32,492 nt of DNA from Nitrospirae bacterium RIFCSPLOWO2_02_FULL_62_14 (GTDB lineage: Bacteria; Nitrospirota; Nitrospiria; Nitrospirales; Nitrospiraceae), in NCBI GenBank assembly GCA_001805245.1, contig MHEU01000073.1:3389-35880 (forward strand). The letters run 5' to 3'. Both the position numbers and the translations under genes were made by a program. The notes below the pieces were generated by a model. That model ran no database searches. It saw only the letters and a program-made list of their open reading frames with translations, and was not told the origin of the DNA. Position 1 is the stretch's first letter. Every line of letters starts with the position of its first letter. Shown here piece after piece: positions 1 to 7,857 of the stretch.

Positions 1-834
1 CGGTGTCGGCTCTATCCCCGTTCCCAGCGGCTGCGAGTGACTGTCCAGCGACCGGGGATCGTTGTCCGGCAAGGTCTGCAAGAAATCCTGTATCTGCTGC
101 TGGGTCGGCTCCGGTGGAGGGGGAGGCGGGCCGAACGGCCGTGTGTGTCCATACACCCACCGACCACCTCGGGTTGATCCTTCACGTGCGAAGGTCACCG
201 GGTTTAGTAAGTCCACATTCTCAACGGTTAATTCAATAATCACCACATACGGAGGATTAGGAGGAAATACAGGTGGATTTAAGTTCGGCCTCTTGGGAAC
301 CTCTAACACCAACATGCCATCGTAAATAGTCGGATCACCGAAATAGAGATTCCCGTTATAGTTCACATAGCAGCTGCCCGGAACGGTCGGCGTCGTACAG
401 GCCTGAGAAGCAGGCACATTGATACCGGCCGGCACATCGGCGATGTAGGCCGGTGTCGCTGCCGCCTGCCCCGCCGCGTTTTTCACATCTTGCAAATCGT
501 TTGCGGAGTAGTAGGTCTGGTAGAGATACAGACCGGCTTGGACGCCTATGGCTGCCCACCCGACCGGCCCCGCGACTACCCGCATGGCGAGGGATACCGG
601 CGACACCGCTTTGGCCGCTGCCGCCACCGCGGCCGCCTTCGCGATCTTGTTCGCATGTTGATTCGCGATCCGATTCGCTTGATTGATGATCAGATCGTAT
701 TTGTTTGTCGAGCTGACCAGCGCGAACACAGGGCTGGCGATCAGCATCACGCTGACACCAGCCACCAGCCCTGCGTACGCCGCGATGGCTATGAGCGCCC
801 GGACAGGGCGCCGAAGATAAACGCCATGAGCCAC
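1..834 (-). CDS. Secreted inovirus-like structural/adsorption protein, 3' end outside window
   Basis: The frame is open from a GTG at 834 to the left edge (278 codons seen) and its end is missing. It starts with a clear Sec signal peptide: a basic n-region (LRRPVR), a long hydrophobic stretch and an A-x-A-type site (SPVFA) near residue 38. Next come an Ala/Lys/Asn-rich helical segment (residues 45-70), a hydrophobic segment near 75-95, a small Cys pair (QACTTPTVPGSC) and Pro-rich linkers (PPPPPPEP). The GTG lies inside the tiny upstream gene in another frame, as packed phage genes often do. By position after Rep, ssDNA-binding protein and a small membrane protein it matches the coat/adsorption slot of filamentous phages. 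I recognise no specific family, so the role is inferred from signal peptide and synteny. A non-phage secreted protein is possible. Confidence 0.6.
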   Translation of the reverse strand, partial: MAHGVYLRRPVRALIAIAAYAGLVAGVSVMLIASPVFALVSSTNKYDLIINQANRIANQHANKIAKAAAVAAAAKAVSPVSLAMRVVAGPVGWAAIGVQAGLYLYQTYYSANDLQDVKNAAGQAAATPAYIADVPAGINVPASQACTTPTVPGSCYVNYNGNLYFGDPTIYDGMLVLEVPKRPNLNPPVFPPNPPYVVIIELTVENVDLLNPVTFAREGSTRGGRWVYGHTRPFGPPPPPPEPTQQQIQDFLQTLPDNDPRSLDSHSQPLGTGIEPTP

Positions 835-869
835 AGCATCACCAATTGCAGTTCTTGATCAACGGTCAC
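789..869 (-). CDS. Tiny inovirus-like membrane protein, 26 aa
   Basis: This 26-residue ORF begins at a GTG that overlaps the stop codon of the ssDNA-binding protein gene (GTGA overlap), so translation is probably coupled. After a short polar start (MTVDQELQ) it is almost wholly hydrophobic (LVMLWLMAFIFGAL) and ends SGRS. One short transmembrane helix in exactly this place, between the ssDNA-binding gene and the coat genes, is what pVII/pIX-type minor coat proteins look like in filamentous phages. The start of the next gene lies inside it in another frame. It is too short for homology to settle; the call rests on position, overlap and hydrophobicity. Confidence 0.5.
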   Translation of the reverse strand: MTVDQELQLVMLWLMAFIFGALSGRS

Positions 870-1132
870 TTGCCGCTCAACGGCTGCAACGCCGCCAAGT
901 CCACGTAGAGCGTGCCCTTGAACTCCCGGAGATTCAGCGTCGCCGTGCAGACTTTCCCGACATGGTCCGTCACGGCCTTGGCCAGCACGAGCGAGTCCTG
1001 CGGAATGCTCGCCTGCAGCGATCCGGGATCTTCCCCTTGAACGAACAGATGGGCTCGGCGATACGTCTTGCCGTCCTTCCGGCTCACGTTCTCACCGATC
1101 CCGTTGACCATCACTTGCGCCACACATCGCAT
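866..1132 (-). CDS. Phage-type ssDNA-binding protein (helix-destabilising, pV-like)
   Basis: This 88-residue protein has a strong ribosome site (AAGGAGGGTG) just before ATG. Its composition suits a small OB-fold ssDNA binder: alternating beta-rich segments, basic patch SRKDGKTYRRAH near residues 17-29, and a second strand pair around LNLREFKGTLYVDLAALQ. It lies 15 bp downstream of the replication initiator and overlaps the next small gene, which is the gene II-V-VII order of filamentous phages. In that family the protein coats single-stranded progeny DNA and moves the phage from replication to packaging. The fold is inferred from size, charge and neighbours, since no invariant motif marks this family. 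Confidence 0.6.
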   Translation of the reverse strand: MRCVAQVMVNGIGENVSRKDGKTYRRAHLFVQGEDPGSLQASIPQDSLVLAKAVTDHVGKVCTATLNLREFKGTLYVDLAALQPLSGK

Positions 1133-1147
1133 GACACCCTCCTTTGG

Positions 1148-2140
1148 TTAGAATGAACTGCCCTGCAACACGTACACACGACCCGGATCAATGCGCTGCA
1201 ACAGATCGTAGTGGCGGGTCTTCCACCGATCTTTTCCCGCAGCGATCACCACATCCAAAAATTCGCGTCCGGCTCCTGGCGCAGCCTCCAGAACGGCAAG
1301 CATGGGACCCAGGGAATGCGCCGCCCACTGTTTGACGTCCTCAATCTTTTTCTGCGTCTTCTGAATCAGCAGCCGGGCCTTCGCAAACCCCTCCGTCAGC
1401 TCCTGCCACCACGACAAGACCGGCGCGGCACAGCGCATCCAAGCCTCGTCTTCCCGGCAGGTGTCCCGAAAATCCACGGACGACCGCAGCACCCCCACAA
1501 CAAATTGTCGGTATTTGTCCTCCGGCAAATGGGCCAGCGCGAGGCCGCAGGCATGGGCGCGGGCGTCCTTCAATTCCATTTCCCACCGCACCCAGGGGCC
1601 TTCGACCTCAACGCCCTTGCCGCGTTGTTCCAGAGCTTTGTCGTAGATTCTGATGAGGGTGTTGGACTGACGGGAGCCGAGATAGAGGGTGTACCCGGTG
1701 ATCTGATCTAACTCGTCGTTGCTCTCTTCGACTTTTCGCCACTTCTTGGACCGTTTGACCGCCTGGCCGGCCTTCACCGCACTTTCGACCTGTTCGACCG
1801 TCACGACGCCCTTGCGGTCATCCAGGGCGTTATCAATGCGGCCGAACTTGCCCCGCTGGTTAACGGTCCAACGGGCCAGAGCCTGCAATTTCTCAAACGA
1901 CCAGCCGGACACGACACCGCCCGAGCAGTCCACATGAACTTCCTGCGGGTTCCCTTTCTTTCCGGTCCCGATCCGAATTAGGCCACGGTTGCCGGCCGTT
2001 TGAAGATAGCCGATCGTATAGCCAAGGAAGCCCGAGGAGGCTTGAATGAAATCCCCCCCGAGCTGTTCCATGACGGTCTGAACCGCCATGGATGGGATCG
2101 TGAACCGGAGCCAATCGACTGATAGGCTGAATCCGCTCAT
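1148..2140 (-). CDS. Replication initiation protein, Rep_trans family (inovirus pII/RstA-like)
   Basis: The 330-residue protein begins at an ATG behind a strong ribosome site (AAGGAGGGCCT). Motifs typical of the Rep_trans (replication initiation factor) family are visible: N-terminal VDWLRFTIP, a GRIDNALDD segment near residues 99-107, the TLYLGSRQS...RIYDKALEQ block near 151-172 holding the likely catalytic Tyr, and VRWEMELKDARA near 184-195. Members nick one strand at the phage or plasmid origin and start rolling-circle replication. It is the second gene of the leftward phage operon, behind the HTH gene and before the ssDNA-binding gene. The gene looks intact and of normal length. A plasmid-type Rep is the alternative, but the following secreted protein points to an inovirus. 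Confidence 0.85.
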   Translation of the reverse strand: MSGFSLSVDWLRFTIPSMAVQTVMEQLGGDFIQASSGFLGYTIGYLQTAGNRGLIRIGTGKKGNPQEVHVDCSGGVVSGWSFEKLQALARWTVNQRGKFGRIDNALDDRKGVVTVEQVESAVKAGQAVKRSKKWRKVEESNDELDQITGYTLYLGSRQSNTLIRIYDKALEQRGKGVEVEGPWVRWEMELKDARAHACGLALAHLPEDKYRQFVVGVLRSSVDFRDTCREDEAWMRCAAPVLSWWQELTEGFAKARLLIQKTQKKIEDVKQWAAHSLGPMLAVLEAAPGAGREFLDVVIAAGKDRWKTRHYDLLQRIDPGRVYVLQGSSF

Positions 2141-2174
2141 AGGCCCTCCTTACTAATTTGCGCCCCCGTCTTAC

Positions 2175-2417
2175 TCACCGGGGGCGTTGGCGGGTCCCGC
2201 GCGGTCGGCTGTCGCCGACCCGCACGGCACCCTCTGCGCGTTTCCTCGGCGATCCGTTTGACCGCATCGCCTGGCGAACCACCTCCAGGTCGAACAGGAT
2301 CATCCGGCAGATCCGTTCCGCTGGAATTTCGCCTTTCCAATAGGCGCGACGAATTGACTTCTCACTGATCCCCAGCTCAAGCGACAACTCCTTCACTGAC
2401 ATGAGACTCTTTCTCAC
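2175..2417 (-). CDS. Excisionase-like MerR/HTH_17 DNA-binding protein
   Basis: Eighty residues from a GTG preceded by GGAGG. The first 55 residues are a textbook excisionase/HTH_17 fold: MSVKELSLELGISEKSIRRAYWKGEIPAERICRMILF, with the recognition helix in KSIRRAYWKG. The tail (RKRAEGAVRVGDSRPRGTRQRPR) is strongly basic and probably disordered. Such proteins act as excisionases or as regulators of phage early genes. It is the first gene of the leftward phage unit, 34 bp before rep, and an inverted repeat lies 20 bp upstream of its start, so autoregulation is likely. Whether it excises or represses cannot be told from sequence. Confidence 0.7.
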   Translation of the reverse strand: MRKSLMSVKELSLELGISEKSIRRAYWKGEIPAERICRMILFDLEVVRQAMRSNGSPRKRAEGAVRVGDSRPRGTRQRPR

Positions 2418-2437
2418 TTGTGTCCTCCGTGTTATTG

Positions 2438-2458
2438 CTCACACCCTATCGGCGTGAG
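2438..2458. promoter_or_regulatory. Operator-like inverted repeat upstream of the excisionase-like gene
   Basis: CTCACACC and GGCGTGAG form an 8-bp inverted repeat with one mismatch around a 5-bp centre (CTATC). It begins 20 bp upstream of the HTH start codon, where a dimeric regulator would control the leftward phage operon. Binding by that HTH protein is inferred. Confidence 0.4.
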
Positions 2459-2483
2459 CGTGAAAATGGAATTTGACTGTTTG

Positions 2484-2533
2484 GGCCGGTTGAGGCCGGT
2501 TCTGGACCGTTCGGGACAGTCGTGGACAGATCG
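2484..2533. repeat. Array of five degenerate 10-bp direct repeats (iteron-like)
   Basis: Five units follow each other without gaps at exactly 10 bp: GGCCGGTTGA, GGCCGGTTCT, GGACCGTTCG, GGACAGTCGT, GGACAGATCG. Every unit starts with GG, and each resembles its neighbour more than distant units. A 10-bp period puts all copies on the same DNA face. The array sits upstream of the rep operon and touches a 14-bp palindrome, as replication or recombination protein sites do. Function is inferred. Confidence 0.55.
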
Positions 2534-2544
2534 CGCATGCGCGA
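2531..2544. repeat. Perfect 14-bp palindrome beside the repeat array
   Basis: TCGCGCATGCGCGA is its own reverse complement. It overlaps the last bases of the 10-bp repeat array and is flanked by GGAC (2524-2527) and GTCC (2545-2548). It could be an origin hairpin or a recombinase or regulator site of the neighbouring phage element. Confidence 0.5.
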
Positions 2545-3096
2545 GTCCACACCGCGTTGCTCCCGAGACTACTGGGCCATCAAGAAATGAAAGGAATAGG
2601 GGTTAGGGGGTTTCAATACTCCTGATCGGACTGAACCGAGTCGCTTCGATGCCTTCTCCACACTCCTCCTTTCTGCAAGCTCATAGCTCGCACGATAGCG
2701 CCAACGATCTGTGAGAGAAAATCAGCAGATGTGGGTAGATATGTACAGATGTCGCAGTTGACATGAGCGCGGTAGCAAGTTTGGTGCGAGAGAATGCCGC
2801 ACCAAATTTGTTAGTATTGTGAACTATCTAGAAAAACTCTGACTCGGGAGAGTGACTACTTTGCACAGAAAGATACGTGGATAGGACGAAAAGATACCGA
2901 GCTTTATATGCCTATAAAATCGCGTGGCACCTTGTCACTGAATGATGGAGATACCGACAAGTTCTTGCTCAGTATCTGCTAAAAGTACTATTCTACGCCC
3001 GCATTTAGCTTCTCCTGTCTTTAGATGTGACCGTCGGAGGCAATGCCACTATCCCCCCTGTGAGATCAAAAAAACTGACATCCAGCCAAAAATACT
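2545..3096. other. Gene-free stretch between prophage edge and restriction system
   Basis: I see no convincing coding frame here. The composition changes from GC-rich phage DNA to AT-rich DNA at about 2.6 kb, which probably marks the prophage edge. It holds one strong inverted repeat (2776-2810) and presumably the mod promoter. I could not identify a good -35/-10 pair; TTGCTC followed by TATTCT around 2967-2995 is only weakly promoter-like. No dif-like or tRNA-derived attachment site was recognised. Confidence 0.5.
2776..2810. repeat. 12-bp inverted repeat (hairpin) upstream of mod
   Basis: CAAGTTTGGTGC and GCACCAAATTTG pair at 11 of 12 positions around an 11-base loop. There is no T-run after it, so it is not a classic terminator. 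It may be a regulatory hairpin, a protein site, or an end feature of the neighbouring element. Confidence 0.5.
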
Positions 3097-5208
3097 ATGG
3101 CAAAACTGACGCACGAACAAATCGAGGAAATCAAATCCTATCTCAACGTAGGGAAAGAACTTCCCGACGATTACAAGTATCTCCTCTTCCCGCCTGAAAA
3201 GTCTGAATGTGACCTTGTCTACAAGAGCAAAGAACGAGTCGAAGATGTCCTCTCTGAAACGTGGAGTGTGCCACTTCAGCCTATCAGAACCTTCAATCTG
3301 CCAAAAGGAAAGCCTGCACCGGAATGGAGTAATAGACTCATCTTTGGCGATAACTTGCAGGTTATGAAGAGGCTCTTAGACGATCCACAAATAAAGGGGC
3401 AAGTAAAACTGGTCTACATTGACCCACCATTTGCTACGAAACAAGAATTTCAAGGATCACATGAACAGAAAGCATACCAGGATAAGATCGCCGGTGCCGA
3501 GTTCATCGAGTTCCTTCGCAAGCGCCTCATCTTCCTCAAAAAACTACTTCATAGGGAAGGCAGCATTTTTGTCCACCTTGACCAGCGCAAGGCCCATTAC
3601 ATCAAGATTGTACTCGATGAAGTTTTTGGTGAAGAGAACTTCCGCAATGAAATAACCCTCCCAGGAAGAGCATCCAAGAACCTCCAGCAACAGTTCGACA
3701 CAATTACTCGATTAAATGTTAGGCACGACACCCTTTTTTGGTACAGCTCAAGCTCCGCCACACGCTTTAGTCAGCTATGGATTGAGAAACACAACGCAGG
3801 GAATCCTGAAGGCCACTGGCATCACTTCTGGAGTACAGCTAACCGGCCGTCAATGAGGTATAGGCTTTTTGGTCACAAGCCAACTACCGGTCAATGGACT
3901 TGGAAGGAAGAGCGGGCGAAACAAGCGGCTCAGAACCATGAGCGCTATTTCAGGGAAGGTGGCGGGAGAACACTTGCTGAGTACTGGAGAGATACAGGTT
4001 GTGCTCTGGAGTTCATCAGAAAGGATCCTGAAGACGGAAAGCCTCAATACTGGCGTTCTCCCGCAGAGACCCGACTTGCAGACACAGTTTGGGCTGGAGT
4101 GCCCATCTATGATAACTCCACGAAGTACCCAACTGAAAAGAACGAGGCACTACTTGCCCAAATCATCGAGTTAGCGTCTAAAAAAGACGACATCGTCCTC
4201 GACGCATTTGCCGGCTCTGGAACAACTTGCGCAGTCGCAGAGAAGCTTGGTAGGCAGTGGATTGGAATTGACTGCGGCAAGCTAGCCATTTACACAGTCC
4301 AGAAACGTCTGCTTAACCTTACCAGTAAAATTGGGAGTAAGGGACGACCGCTGTCTGCTAAACCGTTCACGCTCTTCAATGCCGGCCTATACGATTTCGC
4401 CCGTGTTCGTGATCTTCCGTGGGAAGACTATAGACTGTTTGCACTGCAGCTCTTTCAGATTCGTGATGAACCCCACAAACTCGCTGGCATACAGCTAGAC
4501 GGCTACAAAGCAACCAATGATGCACTTGTCTTTAACTTCAAAGAAAAAGAAGGAGTCCAGCTCGACGAAGGCTTTGTTGTAGATCTTCATCGACATTTGG
4601 GAGGTAAGGCTAGGAAGGAATTTTTCATCGTCGCGCCTGCTGCATGCGTCACATTTCTAGAAGACTACATAGATCGCGATAAAACACGTTATTATATTCT
4701 TCGCATTCCATACTCCATTATCGACGAATTGCACGACCGCCCCTTCCAGGAAATCCGCCAACCAGTGGATGAAACCCACGTCAATGATATTGTCGATGCT
4801 GTTGGGTTCGACTTTATCCAACCGCCAACACTCGAAGCGAAATACGTGCTATCAAAGTCCAAAAACGATCTCATCAGCTTAGCAACGATCAAGATCAGCC
4901 GGTTCGAAAGCCATGCCATGACAAAGAATCCGCGCGAGTTCAAGAACCGCGAAACGCTCTCGATGGTCATGGTCGACTACGACTACAAAGGCAATGGGGA
5001 TGGAATATTCAACCTAGATGCAGTCTTTTATCGAGATCAACTCGAAGAACATGGATGGGAAGTACGCTTGAATTCACGACTATTTGGGAAAAAGATAATG
5101 ATTATCTACATTGACATTTTTGGCAACGAGCTTCGCGAAATCAAAACCCCCGCCGACTTCGGAATTAAAAATCACACCAGGCTAAAAGACGCTAAGACAA
5201 ACGAATGA
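3097..5208 (+). CDS. mod: Type III restriction-modification methyltransferase (Mod)
   Basis: This 703-residue N6-adenine DNA methyltransferase has the beta-class motif order: LIFGDN (81-86), catalytic YIDPPF (107-112, DPPF variant of DPPY) and, much later, the AdoMet-binding DAFAGSGTT (369-377). Target recognition should lie in residues about 180-340 between the motifs. Residues 400-703 form a long extra C-terminal region of unknown role. Mod methylates the recognition sequence and gives the complex its specificity; its partner is the helicase-nuclease encoded 48 bp downstream on the same strand. Length and partner fit Type III systems, whose Mod proteins are usually a little shorter. Base composition is lower in GC than the core genes to the right, which suggests acquisition by transfer. 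Confidence 0.9.
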   Translation: MAKLTHEQIEEIKSYLNVGKELPDDYKYLLFPPEKSECDLVYKSKERVEDVLSETWSVPLQPIRTFNLPKGKPAPEWSNRLIFGDNLQVMKRLLDDPQIKGQVKLVYIDPPFATKQEFQGSHEQKAYQDKIAGAEFIEFLRKRLIFLKKLLHREGSIFVHLDQRKAHYIKIVLDEVFGEENFRNEITLPGRASKNLQQQFDTITRLNVRHDTLFWYSSSSATRFSQLWIEKHNAGNPEGHWHHFWSTANRPSMRYRLFGHKPTTGQWTWKEERAKQAAQNHERYFREGGGRTLAEYWRDTGCALEFIRKDPEDGKPQYWRSPAETRLADTVWAGVPIYDNSTKYPTEKNEALLAQIIELASKKDDIVLDAFAGSGTTCAVAEKLGRQWIGIDCGKLAIYTVQKRLLNLTSKIGSKGRPLSAKPFTLFNAGLYDFARVRDLPWEDYRLFALQLFQIRDEPHKLAGIQLDGYKATNDALVFNFKEKEGVQLDEGFVVDLHRHLGGKARKEFFIVAPAACVTFLEDYIDRDKTRYYILRIPYSIIDELHDRPFQEIRQPVDETHVNDIVDAVGFDFIQPPTLEAKYVLSKSKNDLISLATIKISRFESHAMTKNPREFKNRETLSMVMVDYDYKGNGDGIFNLDAVFYRDQLEEHGWEVRLNSRLFGKKIMIIYIDIFGNELREIKTPADFGIKNHTRLKDAKTNE

Positions 5209-5256
5209 CATCTGCCCAACAATATAGAGTCAATATATGTAGAGGCATGACTCAAC

Positions 5257-7824
5257 ATGCGTGATGCTTCGCTTTTCAAGAATGCAGATCTTGTATTGAA
5301 GGTCACCTCTAACATTGACTCAACGATCTTTGACGTCACTAATTACGAAGCATTCCTGGAAGCTCTATGTGGGGAGCGCGAATATCAGCATCAGGCAATT
5401 CAAACAGCATGCAATTACCTCTTTGGTGGAGCGTATCGAAATCAGCGAGAACTTGCTGAGGAAAATTACAATGCCAACCCACACTTGCAAGAGAAATATG
5501 TAGATTTCCGAAGAATGGCTGCGCTGTTAGGATTTCCTAACCAGCTCGCTTGCTCGTTGGACCTCGCCACTGGTACAGGGAAAAGCTATGTGATGTATGG
5601 CATCGCTCGCATTGCTCTTGCTGCAGGTGTTGTTGACCGTGTTCTTGTCCTCTGCCCATCCAACACAATTGAAGCTGGGCTAGCCGATAAATTTACCTCG
5701 CTCTCTAGCGACAGAGACTTCACGAAGCTTCTTTCTAAGGAGGCAGTCTTTCGCAACCCACACATCATCCACGCAACTGAGACCGTCACACCGGGCGATA
5801 TCTGCATCGAGAACATCCACGCTACGTACAAACGCACAAAAAGTGCGATCGACAATTCATTTAATAATGGCAAGGGTGCACGCACCCTGGTGCTCTGCGA
5901 TGAAGCCCACCATATCTATACGTCCGAAGGTGACCAAGGTCTCAAAAAATGGAAAGAATTTCTGCTATCAGCTGATTTCGGATTCCGCTACATCGTGGGA
6001 CTATCAGGTACATGCTACATCGGCGATGAATACTTCCGTGATGTTGTCTATCGGTACTCACTGCGCCAGGCCTTCGAGGATGGAGTTGTTAAGGTAATTG
6101 ACTACGTCGCAGAAGACTCATCGGGCGATCAAAATGAAAAATTTCAGAAAATCTACGCTAATCATAAGGAAAACCAACGCAAGTACCGTCGCGTCAAACC
6201 GCTGACTGTCCTTATTACCAAGGACATCGCAGCATGTAAAAAACTTGAAGATGATCTCGTAGCATTTCTTGCTATGAAGGAGAAGATGCCCCGTGAGAAA
6301 GGAGCCAAAAAAATTCTACGAGTCCACACACCAAGAACGTCAGGACACGGCGCTAAGGAAGATAAGGCCATTGCGACAAACATCGAACGGCTCCGTAACG
6401 GCGAACCCGATACTAAGAACAGCCCAGTTGAATGGATAGTATCGGTAAGCATGCTGACTGAAGGATGGGATGCACAGAACGTCTTTCAAATTGTTCCTCA
6501 CGAGGAACGTGCCTTTAATTCTAAGCTTCTTGTAGCTCAAGTCCTCGGTCGCGGTCTCCGTGTTCCCCGCGAGTATAAGGGAGAACGCTCCGTAGTAACG
6601 GTATTCAACCACGACGCATGGAGCGGAAAGATCAAGCATCTAGTCGACGAGGTTCTCGAAGTCCAGAAGCGTATTTTTTCATTTCCGATCAGAAAGGAAC
6701 CGTCCTACGACTTTTCCGTTCACAGCATCAAATACGATAAATCCGAAGATGTTGTTGAGACCAAACAAACTTCCGAGTACGATTTTGACATGGAGTTTGT
6801 TAACTTTTCTGCTCAGAGAAAATCAGTCGATAAAACTACAACCTATCAACGAGCCGTGACTGAAGAACATCGTGAAAAGGTCACCCGCGTCGAACTGGAG
6901 ATGTTCGACATCGAACAAGTTGTTACAGACGTCCATAACAAGTTCAAAGCGATTGACCTAGAAACTAAGTCAAGTTATGCCAAGCGGTATCCGCGAGAAG
7001 CCATCCGCAAGCTCATACGGACATCACTTGACCGAATCGGGTATAGAGGCAACGAGATCAGTAAGGAAAATCGTCAGCGTGTCCTCAGCGCGTTTGGCAA
7101 TCTCAGGCGGCCTGGCAGCAAGAGCATTCGTTACCGTGTAACTGCGAAGAGTCTAACCATAGTTCACGCAATGGACAGGCACAAGGATAGCACCGCAATT
7201 GGTGCGGTTCGCCGCGGATGGGTAACTGTCTTTTATGATGATAATTCCAAGAAAGCTGACCCTGAACTTCAGCAGCTTCTTGAAGAACTGGAAGAAGATG
7301 AATCTAGACCAGTTTCAGCACTTCATAAGATTGAGAATGCCTTCCATTTCAAGACCTGCCTTTCGGTCGTTCTAGCAACATCCGAACCTGAGCGCCGTTT
7401 TGTACATAGGCTCGTGAACCCAGAGAATGCTTCTCGAGTCTCTGCATGGATTAAGAATGCCGACACTGGTTTCTATGGCATCGAATACTCCTACTCACGT
7501 GGAGAGTACTCGAAGCGAGCAGTCTTCAATCCAGACTTCTTCATGCAGCTCGGCGAGTCGGACATCTTGGTGGTCGAAATCAAAGCCAACGAGGAGATTT
7601 CCGATCCCTCACCCGATAACAAAGGAAAACGCCGAGCGGCTATCGAGCACTTCGACAATCTCAATAATCTCCAAAAGGACATCCGTTATCATTTCTGCTT
7701 TTTAACACCCAATGACTATGATCTTTTCTTTGCAGAACTTCGTGAAGGTAGAGCAATGAAGTTCCAGAGCCAACTTGACGTTGCCCTCAACGGGAGCGGT
7801 CCGGCCCGCGTTCGCAATACCTAG
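5257..7824 (+). CDS. res: Type III restriction enzyme helicase-nuclease subunit (Res)
   Basis: The 855-residue protein is a superfamily 2 translocase fused to a nuclease. Visible motifs in order: Walker A ATGTGKS (104-110), DEAH box (215-218), SGT motif III (250-252), SMLTEGWD motif V (398-405), motif VI QVLGRGLRVPR (428-438), and a C-terminal PD-(D/E)xK nuclease with D760, E774 and K776 (NPDFF...VVEIKANEE). With Mod it cuts DNA having unmethylated, suitably oriented sites. All key residues are present, so the system looks active. The ATG has a modest ribosome site (AGAGG), and the 48-bp gap to mod implies one transcript. It ends 33 bp before the convergent TPR gene, with no terminator seen between them. 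Confidence 0.9.
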   Translation: MRDASLFKNADLVLKVTSNIDSTIFDVTNYEAFLEALCGEREYQHQAIQTACNYLFGGAYRNQRELAEENYNANPHLQEKYVDFRRMAALLGFPNQLACSLDLATGTGKSYVMYGIARIALAAGVVDRVLVLCPSNTIEAGLADKFTSLSSDRDFTKLLSKEAVFRNPHIIHATETVTPGDICIENIHATYKRTKSAIDNSFNNGKGARTLVLCDEAHHIYTSEGDQGLKKWKEFLLSADFGFRYIVGLSGTCYIGDEYFRDVVYRYSLRQAFEDGVVKVIDYVAEDSSGDQNEKFQKIYANHKENQRKYRRVKPLTVLITKDIAACKKLEDDLVAFLAMKEKMPREKGAKKILRVHTPRTSGHGAKEDKAIATNIERLRNGEPDTKNSPVEWIVSVSMLTEGWDAQNVFQIVPHEERAFNSKLLVAQVLGRGLRVPREYKGERSVVTVFNHDAWSGKIKHLVDEVLEVQKRIFSFPIRKEPSYDFSVHSIKYDKSEDVVETKQTSEYDFDMEFVNFSAQRKSVDKTTTYQRAVTEEHREKVTRVELEMFDIEQVVTDVHNKFKAIDLETKSSYAKRYPREAIRKLIRTSLDRIGYRGNEISKENRQRVLSAFGNLRRPGSKSIRYRVTAKSLTIVHAMDRHKDSTAIGAVRRGWVTVFYDDNSKKADPELQQLLEELEEDESRPVSALHKIENAFHFKTCLSVVLATSEPERRFVHRLVNPENASRVSAWIKNADTGFYGIEYSYSRGEYSKRAVFNPDFFMQLGESDILVVEIKANEEISDPSPDNKGKRRAAIEHFDNLNNLQKDIRYHFCFLTPNDYDLFFAELREGRAMKFQSQLDVALNGSGPARVRNT

Positions 7825-7857
7825 CTCGAACAGCAGAACCGGTACCGAGAGTCTTTT

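Noticed and set aside
490-858. 122-codon plus-strand frame at the left end
   Set aside because: It is opposite the secreted phage protein, whose signal peptide and gene order are convincing, and it has no recognisable features or ribosome site.
2890-2925. dif-like XerCD site near an AT-rich stretch (TTTATATGCCTATAAAATCG)
   Set aside because: The arms do not match the XerC/XerD consensus and the spacing is wrong.
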